Positions 35,551-46,500 of a stretch of 64,000 nucleotides of DNA are shown in pieces. A program made the translations under genes and the position numbers. Numbering within the stretch: the first letter of the stretch is position 1; every line of letters begins with the position of its first letter. The stretch is from Symbiodinium microadriaticum. Its lineage: Eukaryota > Sar > Dinophyceae > Suessiales > Symbiodiniaceae. The stretch is from the NCBI GenBank assembly GCA_001939145.1, contig LSRX01000263.1, forward strand, positions 77,163 through 141,162, in the 5' to 3' direction. The notes under the pieces are model-generated. The model saw only the letters and a list, made by a program, of their open reading frames with translations. It was not told the origin of the DNA and made no database searches.

Positions 35551-38500
35551 ATGGTGGACTCTGACGTACCCAAGCTTGTGGAAGCCTTGCAGACCAGCCA
35601 CCATGAGATGCTCAGTCGCAGGGGTTGAGGGACGGAGTGTAAGGGTCAGTTCTGTGGCTGGCTGCTGACCCGGCGACTGCATGACCTGTTGTAAGCTTCT
35701 GCTGTCGAAATCTCGCCGGTGCTCACATGAAGCTGCAGGATGCAAGAAGTCTAGCTGCACCAGCTTGCTTCAGGATGGAGAGGGAATTATGAGGGGATGC
35801 CCTTCCCTCGCGTGGGTGGCAGGTCACAAGGGGGGAGGCTCCGAGCTCTAGGAGTGCAAGTTCCACAAGTCTGGGAAAACAAAGAGGAACGACTGAGGAG
35901 CGCGAGGAGGGCCTCAGACTTTTGAGCCTCGCTGTCTTAACGCCGGCCCAAACATCATCTTGTGGGTGTTGGAGCGTTGGGGATGAAGCGGCGAAGGCTG
36001 GCGTTGGCAAGCACATGGCAGGCAAATGTGCCAGGATTTGTCGCAAACAGGATGCAGGTGACGATCTTGACTGGTTCTGTGTGAGCCGAGCGAAGTAGTT
36101 GAAGCCGTCCAGCAAGAATCTCCTCAAGACCTACACCCATGAAGGCCCCAACGACAGCTTCCCATGCGGTTCGTTAGATACCATGCCTCGCTTGATTCTC
36201 TCCACTCACCCTTCAGTCACATCCTAAGGTTCAGCTTCTGACTCTCGAGGTTTTGTATGACATGACATCAATGAACGGCAAACTTGCCCAGACAGATGTG
36301 CCGCGAAGTTGTTGCCAACAAGCCCGACAACGCACACTGTGCCACTCCTCGTGCACCTGTCTGTATAGAGTGGCAAGTCCACGTAGACTCGCTAAGACTC
36401 AGATGCCTGTGGCTCGTTTCCTGAAGTGTCGCTTCAAAGCTGAGCCCGCCTAAAGGATCCTGTCGCGCCTGGACATGCGGCTCCGAGACTTCGAGGACAT
36501 GCTGCGCCTTCGCCTGGCCAGGCGGGTCACTGCACATTTCTTTTCTCCATCGCTGCCCAGACAGATCAGAAAATCAGCGAATGCACCAGTCACACGTCTT
36601 GAAAGATCGTGTCGCAAAACAGCCCCGCTCGCCAACACCAATGGAGATAGATCTATCAACAGTCTTTCGCAACACAACATGGCGCCCAAGAGAGAAGTCC
36701 ACTTCTTCAAAAGTGGTCGCAGGGTTTGGCTGCAGAGGTAGTTGACAGTGGAATTCAGTTCTGCCAAGGTCTGATCCAAGGTTCCCCAGCGAGCTCGAGA
36801 CTGAGATTCCTCACGCGATCCGGATGACTGGCAGCATCTGGGCGGCGCTCTAAAAATCTGAAAGGTTCGGGGAGAACTCCGAGCTTGGAGTCACAGTTTC
36901 CTGCTGTCATGGGCGCATCTTCAGGCTCCGAGAAGCTGGATAAGTATCAACGGCAGCGGTCCAGCGCCCAGTCCAACGAATCGGAGCTCTTGGAGGGTTT
37001 GGACAGCCGCTCGGCGACCAGAGAATTGGAGCGGTCGCGGCTCCGGGGCGAGCGGGCGGAGTGGGCCCCCTCCCCCCCCCCCCCTGCGCGGCTGAGCTGA
37101 GGCCACGACCTGGCCGTCCTCACGCACAATCGCCTCGTGGAGGCTTTCGAGAGCAAGGCCAAGGCCAAGCCGGGCCCGGGCCAAGGCTTTTGCAGGATTT
37201 TTCCAATCCAGGAGTTGCAAGGAAGACTAGTGACTAGAGGCACCGGCCCTAGAGATGTTGAAGTGGCGGACGTCTTTTTTTTGGCGTGGCGTGCTCGTAA
37301 CACTGTTTAGCTTCATGGACTTTCATGCAACGGAGGGCTTTCTTGTGACCTCTGCTTTTGGGCAGGTTGAGGCTAAGGATCCGGAAGAAACGAAGCAACC
37401 AGTCGGCTGGCAGAGATGTCAAGACTTCTCTCGCAGCTTTGCTTGCTTTGGTGAAGCAGAGAGACTCTTCGTGTACAGAGCCTGCGTGAAAGGAAACTCG
37501 TGACAGGAGGGAAAGGTTTGTCAAAAGCACAGCGACCTTCCAGACAAACCTCAGCTGGGAATATGACACAGTAAAGAATATCTCATGAATTGTCACCAAG
37601 GCCGAGTGGTGAATTCCAGCTTCTCGAATGCCTTCTTCGCTTTGGTAGTGTTGTCCAACTCGGTCTACCTGGGGGTGCAGCTGGAATATTATGCAGCCCG
37701 GGTTGAATTGGGGATCACCTTCAGATCACTGTTCAAGCAAAAAAACGAGCCGAGGCGCAAGTCCGGAATCCTGCGGATTCGGCCTATGCCATCTTCCTGA
37801 CGGTGCACCTGACGTACGCCGTCCTGTTCACAGCGGAGGTCTGCCTTCGCCTGGCTGCCGAGGGATTAGTGTCTTATCTCTGGTCATCGGAGTGGCACTG
37901 GAACTGGCTCCTCGGCTACAAGGCGCTTTTGCATTGTCCGACTGTGTGAGACTCCGCCAGCTCAGGCTCGATGTCTTCGTGGTCTCATCCTCGTGGATAG
38001 AGCTCATGATCGACATTGTAACCCCGGGTGCAGGCGGTCGGGGAACGAACAGCAACTTGAGGCTTATGCGGCTGATTCGCATCGGTCGACTGTTCCGGGT
38101 GGTCCGAATCATGAAAGTGGTGCGCTTGTTCCGCTCTTTGCGGACCTTGGTCCAGTCACTGGTGGGAACGCTGAAATCACTGGCATGGGCCATGGTCCTG
38201 CTTTCCCTGATCATGTATATATTTGCGATACTTTTTACTGATGCGGCCCTGGACTACATCATCGAACTAAAAGACCAAGTCGAGCCTTTAACTCTGGAGG
38301 AAGAGAATCACCTGGCGGATGTGAGTCGATATTTCGGGTCTTTGTACCGCTCCTTCATTACAATGCCACTCGGATGAGATGCTCATGTCGTCAGTTCGGG
38401 TTCCACCTTAGACACTTCTTGTCGTTACTGGCTCATAGCGAATCAGAGAAAGTGCGTGTTGGAAGAGCCTGAGCCTGTACTTTCAGAGCGAGTGCCCGCC

Positions 38501-39275
38501 GCCTTGAGCTTGGGCCGATGTGCATCAAACTCAGCACCGGATCAGTCACAAAAGCTTCAACATCTGGCTTGAGAAATCTACGCAAGACTGTGCTCCCCAG
38601 CAGGAGCTCGACAGTCAGCAACTGTTTTCGCAATTCATCGAGCGCATTGGCCCCTCCCGGATGTCGGATGGGTCGCGTCGATTTGTGCACGAACCGTGTC
38701 CTGAGTACAAAACTTCTTGCCCGTTGACGGGGTGTAGCTCGTTCATTTGAGCAGGAAGCTATGTTGTCATGTCTTCGTGTGGGCGGCATGGTCAGGTTCC
38801 AGGTAATTTCTGATGGACTGACGTGGAGCTCTCCGGCACAGGCCCTCTACCGACTTCCGGCATTGGGCCCATACCTATGGGTGTGCTGGCATGCACGGTG
38901 TGCGCACCTCTTTTGCTTGTGATTCAAGGTCCAAGTAAGTTTGGAGCCACTTCTGTCACGAGTGCCTTGTGCGAGGTCCAGCTGTTCCATTTTTACATTG
39001 CTTTCGTATCATTTGCAGTACTCAATGCAGCTCGGCAAGCAAAGATCTAATATGCTGTTGCTGTTGCTATGATAGTAGATTTCGTGCTGGCAGCAGTTGT
39101 AGAAGGAGCAGTCGTGGTCGTTGCCGTAGTCGTCCTCGTAGTAGTCTTCGTCATCGTTATCCCCGTTGTATATAGTCGTGGTAGTCGTGGTAGTCGTAGT
39201 CGTCGTCGTCGTCGTCGTAGTAGTAGTAGTAGTAGTAGCAGCAGCAGTAGCAGTAGCAGTAGCAGTAGCAGTAGC

Positions 39276-39325
<50 letters not shown>

Positions 39326-42300
39326 AAGAACTAGTAGCAGTTGCAGGGGCAGTGGCAGTCGCAGAAGCAGCGGCAGTGGCAGTAGCGTCAGCGGTGGCAG
39401 TAGGGTTGCGGCACTGAAGCAAGCCCATCTGTATGAACATGTGCATGTGGATTTTCATGTCCTTGGGGTCATGATTGATTCTTAGTCTTCCTTTGGTTTC
39501 TGAAACTTGTTCCTGTTTTCTGCGCGCTTGTCTGCTACAAGCCGAGTGGTCGAGTGCCCGAGTCTACAGCCTGCTGCCACGGGCTTCTGCCTTCGGCTCC
39601 GTCGGCTCTCCTCATGCTATATGGTTGCCCTTCATTGTTATTGTCAACGGGTTTACGGCTTAGAGTGGTCTACTGCAGTCTTTCCAGCTGGGAAGTCCCT
39701 GCCCTCGAGCGTCTTGCCGGCATACAATCCAAGCCCGAGCTCAAAAAGAGTGGTCTACTGCCAATTGCCAGGTTGCTGGCACCGGAACTTAGTGACCTAG
39801 CTAGCCAGTGCGCAAGTGAGGTGGCTTTCTGCCCCTGCATACACAAGAAGTGATGATGGTTGCTACCTGTGATGATGTTCTGGGGTCATGAGCAACATAA
39901 GCTGCTTCTTGTTTGCACCCTGTGCCACGAACCCGTCTTTCAGATATTATATGTCTGATGACATAGACGGTAGACCTTCCACGTGACCAGCGCTTCTTGT
40001 GTCTTTTTCGTGCCTTAGGGGTGTTGTGGTTTAGACCTTTCCTCGCCCCTATGTATTCCGCCCGAAGGAGTTTGACATAGTTTGACCCCTGTCTCAGAGA
40101 TGGTCAACATCAGAAACCCAGGGGCCGCGCGGCACAGTTTGACGCATGGACTGCTTGGTGGCGTGGTGCCGGTTTGGTTGAGTCGCGAGACAAAGCCCAG
40201 TTTGCTGGAGCAAGAGCTGCGCAACAGAGGGCTCTTCGTTCTTACTTTGACGATGAGGACACTTTGTGCGCAACGTTCACAAAGTGCCCAAAGTTCTCTT
40301 TCTCGGGGTTGTGAGTCGCGGCAAACCCGGCTCCAATCACATTAAAGAAATTGGGAGGGTGGCCCTCGCTCTTGAGCGTCTTTGGGTCCCCGGCTCACAG
40401 GGGGTTTAGGCAGATATGCCAACATGTTCGGTCATAGCGTTGTGTCGCATGGTCGGGTTGCGCGTCTTCGTACGTGGGGAGTCAGCAGCAACTTTCGGCG
40501 GCCCTCAAGCGGGCGGAGAAAGTTGCATGGATGAGCAACAAGTGGCTGCATGCTGCCATCCTCGCGGGAAAGAGTCATGTTGATGTGCGCAGTGCTTGTA
40601 GCTTGTATCGTGTTCTTCATCAGCTTCGTCGTAAAGGCAGCCGTGTTTGGGACGATGTGAAGTATACCCCTTCGTGGACTTTTCGCAAATGGTTGGAAGA
40701 GCATGGTTGGAATGAAGTTGCTCCCTGGCCTTGGGAAACGCAGGGGCTTCGTCTGTGTCTTCGACCTCATGCTCAGTTGCAGAGGCAGCTTCACAATCTT
40801 CGCTCCGGTTGGCGTGGGTACTGTTGGAGTCGGCCTGAGGCTGTGGAAGTTGGAAACGTTGACATTCAGGCCTTTCGCCGTTGTGTCACATGTGCTGGGA
40901 GTGCCAGCGAGTCCGCTGGTGAGCTCTCGCCCCCCGATTCCGCGCTGCAGTCTACTTCGGCGCTGGGGTTGGGGCCGGAAGGGCGAGTCGGACGGTCCTT
41001 CCTTACCTCGGGCAGCTTCATAGCTTGGTGGTTTGCGCGATTTATTTTATTAAGCGTCTTTCTTGCACAGCTCGTCCGTGCCTGGTGTGTGCGAGTACAG
41101 GCTGTTTGCTTGCTTTATAAGTTACAAGGCTTCTTTCTTTTCCACCTAGGCTCCTCCGTGTCTGGCGTGTTTGAGTAAAGGCCGTTGTTGGTTTTCTTTG
41201 ACTTGGTTGTTTATTCAGGATGGATGAGTGCATGAGTCCTCTAGTGTTGCCTTTAGCTTCTTGCTGCAGGCCGCGCTTCTGCACGCATGTCATATAGTTG
41301 CCACCCCTTTTGTTTTGAGGGGGTTACAGTGGTGTCCTGTCCATTTGGGACCTGAACAAAGTTAGTTAGTTCGCGCGAGGTCATGACTGGTTTTTTCTGC
41401 AGCAGCGCTATCAAAGCAGCGGAGAGCGATCATGAAATGGTCGTGCAATCATTGGTCCAAACGCGGCAGGAGCCTGGAAGTATGGGCAGGCTTCAATGTT
41501 CATTCCTAGGTCCTAGAAATGCTTGTAACGTAGCTCCGAAACGAAACAAGTCAAATCCACTCGCCAGGCGAAGATATGCAAAGAGTATTCATCGAGCTGT
41601 CATATGCTCGCATGACAATCTTATGGTGTCGTATCCCTGCGTCTGCAAGTGCATTTAAACCCTTTGACCTTGTATGTTTGATAGCGCCGAGCCATTGATC
41701 TCGGAGCTCGATGCAAATTTTGTCTGCCATCGGCAGGAGCTCAGGGATCTCGTGTCGCACCTGTTCACCAAAATCGACTCCCGAGGAACCTGTGCGCATT
41801 TTTGCAGTCACATGTCATGGGTCCCTGAAAACATCATGAGTTATCATGAGTAGGGCTTCTGATAAAGCAAAGCACAGTGGAGTTGCACGTCGTAAAATCA
41901 GCAGAGCTGCAGTGGTTGCTGCCTTCCAAGCTGTCTGGAGGCGAAGGACACATCACCTACACGGAATTTGAGCAGTTCTTTCAAGATGAAGGAGTCAAGG
42001 CCTTCTTTGAGTCTTTGCAGAGACTCGTCTGCATCCCGCCGGCAGCATGCTTGAACTGCTGATGTCTCGAACTTCTGACTCCTTCGAAATGCGAAATTTT
42101 CTCGAACCCCAGAAGTCATGCGGATGGATGTGAGGATGGAAACTGAAGTTCGAATGTTTGAGAACTGCCAGGATCGGAGCTGTGGATGCTTGGACACTTT
42201 TCGTGTCTCTTGACATGGATGGCGATCACACTGTGAGTGTGGAGGACTATGCTGCTTCCGCTGGAAGCCACTTCACTGGGGTCAACAGGGTTGCACAACT

Positions 42301-42944
42301 TTAGGCCCGTCAGTTCTCGGTGCCTGTGAGACTCGTTCCCGCAGAGGAGTTCACGGAACGGTGTATGCAACTCCACGGTCCTGCCCGATCTGCAGACCTG
42401 CGGCCTGTCATGAAGTGGTTGTGACCCAAGTCCGGGCAAAGCACGCGGTCCGGTAGGCTCTGGCAAGCGTCATGTGGAGCTGCGCGGTGTGCAATGACCT
42501 CCAAGAGTAGCTCAGAACCCCCTGTTGGAAGTTGCGGGCGCCACACTTTCTTGAGCTTTCGAACACAAGGTTCGCCCTCAGGCAGACTACGGCCACTCTG
42601 TCCGGCAACGAGTGAGGGCATCCACATGTGTCGTTCACAGGGGCTCTGAAGCAGGTTGCAGTCCGATGCTGAGGTGAAACTGAGCCAGCAAGTGAAGCAA
42701 CTGCAAGATGCGCAGAAGCAAAGCAATCGACTTGCCCGGCGGCAGCATACGACAGGAGTTCAGGGATCGATTCGGGAAGGGATTGTGTTCGGACTTCGGT
42801 CAGCAATTGTAGGGTAACAGTCCAACCACAAATCGGACCTCTCCGTAGCAGATCGTGCTGGGCAAGCTCCAGCAGTGGTGCAAGGTCAGCAAGTCCGTGG
42901 GCAAGTTGGAGCGCGACTCACGGCCAGAACCCTTCAGCGTCTGA
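35551..42944 (+). CDS. EF-hand voltage-gated cation channel, array copy 2
   Basis: Starts MVDSDVPKLVEALQTSHHEM. Further N-terminal exons begin at 36456 (ILSRLDMRLRDFED), about 36846 and about 37102 (HDLAVLTHNRLVEAFESK). Core exons: S1 about 37600-37701; S1-S2 loop and S2 37755-37906; S3-S5 and pore entry 37966-38364; pore 38796-38880; S6 38976-39026; VMTGFFC exon 41380-41469; 41737-41785; EF-hand 1 with helix 41941-42019; EF-hand 2 42172-42244; [18 protein letters not shown] from 42347; coil from 42674; possible last exon to TGA at 42944. Pore filter is ISDGLTWSSPAQ. EF loops are DSRGEGHITYTE and DMDGDHTVSVEE. S4 has ten basic positions (one Lys). Four of nine resolved donors are GA. The N-terminal helix appears to lack about four residues found in the other copies, perhaps a missed microexon. 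Confidence 0.8.
39175..39410 (+). repeat. GTA/GTC/GCA trinucleotide repeat
   Basis: A long trinucleotide tract, dominated by GTA with GTC and GCA variants, lies 150 bases into the S6 to VMTGVFC intron of copy 2. It gives rise to Val/Ser/Thr homopolymer ORFs on both strands, which are not genes. Confidence 0.9.
40013..40130 (+). repeat. intron repeat A, copy in channel gene 2
   Basis: Runs from the GGGGTGTTGTGGTTTAG block to CAGAAACCCAGGGGCCG. Matches the 3' part of the repeat at 31890-32353. Here it is separated from the acceptor by a retroelement-like ORF and by repeat B. Confidence 0.7.
40531..41178 (+). CDS. possible retroelement ORF fragment in intron of copy 2
   Basis: The frame is open from about 40474, with the first ATG at 40531, for more than 200 codons. 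The first 110 residues are clearly protein-like and Trp-rich: KWLHAAILAGKSHVDVRSA, WTFRKWLEEHGWNEVAPWPW, LRSGWRGYCWS. The last 50 are hydrophobic and may be read-through. I recognise no catalytic motif. The Trp-rich basic style and intronic place recall the linker before reverse transcriptase in LINE-like elements, which is a guess. The piece at 55500-55706 in copy 4 (NLNWRVEGPWRAPHSALHV) has a similar character. Confidence 0.3.
   Translation: MSNKWLHAAILAGKSHVDVRSACSLYRVLHQLRRKGSRVWDDVKYTPSWTFRKWLEEHGWNEVAPWPWETQGLRLCLRPHAQLQRQLHNLRSGWRGYCWSRPEAVEVGNVDIQAFRRCVTCAGSASESAGELSPPDSALQSTSALGLGPEGRVGRSFLTSGSFIAWWFARFILLSVFLAQLVRAWCVRVQAVCLLYKLQGFFLFHLGSSVSGVFE
41262..41379 (+). repeat. intron repeat B, copy in channel gene 2
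   Basis: Contains GTGTCCTGTCCATTTGGG, then CTGAACAAAGTTAGTTAGTT, ending in CGCGCGAG at the splice acceptor before VMTGFFC. Matching copies lie at 49060-49190, 57095-57195 and 57205-57314. Confidence 0.7.
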
Positions 42945-43380
42945 GACTTCGGATATTGATCAATTTTCCCAGGACCATTGGCCAACTTGAAGCAAGTGCT
43001 GCTTCAGCAATGTGGAGACAGCGTAGATTGGCCTGTCCCCAACGTCCTACCAGGCTTCGAGCTTGTAGTGTCGCGATGGGACCTTCGTCTGCTTACGCGA
43101 TGCGTATCTTGGGGCCGGGGGGCTCGTTAATGTGAGAGCGGGAAACGAGCTCCGAAGGAGACTGACCTCCTGCTGGCCACGTGATGCAACAGAGAAATAT
43201 GTGTGATCCGGCAAAAGGGAAGGTGCTTTCCAAAATGATGCAAAGCGTCAAAGCGTGGCCTAATCTGATCCACTGGCATATCCCGCAAACGAAGCACCGA
43301 AAAGCCTGGCAACACTTTGCCCCTTCGATCTGTGAGCCAAGCTTCCTTCTTTCATCTGCCAGGTGCCCATACCCTTTCAG

Positions 43381-43485
43381 ACCAATGGTCTCCTGTCTCT
43401 CTGTCTCTCTGTCTCTCACTCTCTTTTTCCGTCTTTGACCTGACTGACTCTCTCTCTCTCTCTCTCTCTCTCTTTATCTCTCTCT
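43381..43485 (+). repeat. CT-rich microsatellite between copies 2 and 3
   Basis: CTCTCTGT and then (CT)n run in the roughly 640-bp interval between channel copies 2 and 3. Its 3' end lies about 100 bases before the copy 3 start codon. It could serve as a polypyrimidine tract for trans-splicing, which is inference. Confidence 0.7.
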
Positions 43486-43582
43486 GTGCCTACCAGGCCG
43501 CCCGCCCCCCTGCTGGTTTAGCTTCCAGAGACAATAGAGAGCGGGAGTGAGCCGCTCCCGCAGCAGTGCGAGCCGTGCGGCC

Positions 43583-46500
43583 ATGGAAGAGGCGACACCG
43601 AAGGTCATTGAACATGTGGACCAGGTCGAAGCTGTTGTCAAAAAGGGGCGGTAGCTGGGGGGAGAGGTGGAGAGAGCAGCGTTTGATGCAGCCTTGGCCC
43701 GTTTGAGGTGCTTCAGAGCCATCAAGTGGAACTCTTGGAGCGCCTGGAGCTTTGGCTCCATGCCTTGGACTCTCGTCTTTTGGAGAACCGCAACGGCCAG
43801 GCCGGTCCGGAGCCCGACTGTGCTTTGAGCCTTCTTTGTGTCTTGCTTGCGCTTTGCTTGCGCTTTGGGTTCCTTTTTTCCAGGTGCACTGGCACCGCGC
43901 TGGTGGCATGCCGGAGGATGTCTCGTTGTCGTCGAAGGAGCTGGGGAGGGTCGCCTCGGTGGCCTCGGAGGGAAGCTTTGTGGGGAAGCGGCGCCGCTCC
44001 CCGCTTCCGCGTGTCCAGCACACCCCGAGCCTGAACAGCTACGACCAGGCCGGTTCGACCGACATGTTCGGTCAGGCTCTCTAATGTGGCATACTGTAGA
44101 CATCCGTGTGTGGTGACATGCGCCTTCATTTAGCTCGGTTTGATATCCTCTGTTGTTCCCACGGCTGATGTGCTGCGCTCAAGGTCTTGCCGTTTTGATT
44201 TTGATTCCGGGTTTTTGCCGCCAGGGCGGCAATCAGTTGTGATAGATGCTGATAAGCTGTCCTGTAAGGCACGTTTGGCTCACAGCCGCGTGGTTGAAGA
44301 AGCCGAGAAGAAAAACATGCAGCTGCGCGAGTCCAGGAGTGCAAGACTGCATGTATGTGTCTTGGCCTCCGGAATCGTTTCATGGGGAGTTCGCGCCGTG
44401 CAGAGCGTGACGTCGATTGTGTAAGCAATTCTCACCGTATGTCCCGTTGTGGAAGCGGGATGCAAAGCATCGAGTCTCAGAAACGTCGAATTGAGGTCAG
44501 CACTATGCGCAGGCGATCGTCGATTCTAAAACCTGCACGTTTCTCTTCGGCTTTGCAGTGCTCACGAACTCGCTGCTTTTGGGAACTCTGTCATGACTTC
44601 GGTTTCCTGTAGTGCGGACGGCTGACTATTTTTTAGCATCTCCCCTCGTCACCCCGGCCCCAGATCGGATCAGAACACCTTTCTACAAGATCCAACTGTT
44701 GAGGTCGTGTTGCCTAGTATGTCTCAAGACTCAAGTAGTCTATCACACGCTCCTGGCAGCTCGGCACTTGAGGCATTCACTTGGAATGGCAGGCCGTAAC
44801 CAGAGATTTTTCCTCGGGGATTGAATTCTTCACGACGTTGCATACTATGTACTCGCTGCTGTTCACGCTGGAAGTTTGCTTGCGGCTGACGGCTGATGGG
44901 TGCAGGAAGTGCCTCGACTTTCCCCTCTTGCGTTGCGGTGTACGAACAGGGGAAGCCATACAAGAGGCACGAAGCAGTTTGATTTGACAAAGTTCAATCA
45001 AAGTCTGAGGTATGTTTGGGAATCGTCTGACTGGGCTTGGAATTGGCTGGACATTTTCGTGGCTACTTGGCAGTGACGTGCAGTTTTGTGACTTCATCAG
45101 GTTCACCAGCATCATGTCAACATTCCCCCTGTGCACTCCCACATGTGGTGCACGGGATCTCGGCCTAAGCCAGCATTGTAGGAACGCCTGGACAATGGCG
45201 TTCAGTATGCGCAGGGGGACCGTCTCGCAAGCATGGTTGACGGTCCAACGAAGAGTTCCATGCTTGTGACTGATATGGATCGGGGACGCTCAATCCACGT
45301 ACCTGCATAATGGCCAACCCAAAGTACACCAAAACGCGGTTGTTTCCATCATTGGCCTCAATGATTCTGTACGGTTGCTGTAATCTGTCATTGCATGAGG
45401 ATGTTCGAGGTTCGCCTCATCAGTTCTCGCCAAGCCTAAGTGTGTCTGGTCTGGCATCTCCCGACATGGGGCCAGATCATAGCCGGCAACGCCGGAGCCC
45501 GCGCTAGCGGAGGTGGGACGTTGACGAGCAGACTTTCAAAGACGTAAGGTCGATCATCACCATAGGTCAGGTTTCATGTTCCGAAGCTGTCCGATGCCAT
45601 CATATTGATCATTCCGGGACTGGCGCAAGGGTCGACGCTTGTTGTTAGAGCGACTGCATATGCAGCCTTTCTTGAGAAAGGGTTCAGGTATCTCGACTCA
45701 GGCAGCGAGGGTCTGCAAGTGATTGCGTGCGTGACCATGTGCTCATGAGTGCATGCGTGCAGGAGGCTTCCCTAGAAGTGTAACTTGTTGGGGTTCCTTT
45801 TCGAAGGTTGGAAGGCGTGTAGTCTGAGGCTGCAAGGTTGTGCCCACGTGTTTTCATGCCGCCTCCATGCAGTCAAGTTTTCGAGCTTAGACTATTTCGG
45901 TTGTGTTCGGCTTCCGCTTTGGGCCAGTCAAGCATGGTGCTGCAGCCCGGTCGATTCCGGACATATGTGTATGTGTGGAAACGCTAGATTTGGCGCGAGT
46001 AGTTTCCACATTACAGGAGGCCAGGACCCAAGCCTGACACGACGACAGCAGGAGGCCAGGACCCAAGCATCAGTGACGAGAAGAGGCCAGGACCCCGCGA
46101 CGACAAGAGGCCAGGCCCCAAGCCTCACGCGACGACAAGAGGCCAGGACCCAAGCCTCACGCGACGACAGCAGGAGGCCAGGACCCAAGCCTCACGCGAC
46201 GACAGCAGGCCCAAGCCTCAGCGACGACAAGAGGCCAGAATCGTAGTCACCCTAAAAACCAGGTATTGGGCCTCCGCTTGGGCCAGTCAAGCACCTTTTG
46301 CTGCAGCCCGGCTTATCCCGGGCCTGTGTGTGTGTGTGTAAACGCCTAGACATGGCGTTCAGTATGCGCAGGGGGACCGTCTCGCAAGCATGGTTGACGG
46401 TCCAACGAAGAGGGCCATGCTTGTGACTGATATGGATCGGGGACGCTCAATCCACGTACCTGCATAATGGCCAACCCAAAGTACACCAAAACGCGGTTGT

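Noticed and set aside
39009-39485. Ser-, Thr- and Val-rich ORFs on both strands
   Set aside because: They are produced by the GTA/GTC/GCA trinucleotide repeat; all frames are open for the same reason.
46018-46240. CRISPR-like array
   Set aside because: Units are adjacent with no unique spacers, lengths vary, and the setting is a eukaryotic intron. It is a minisatellite.
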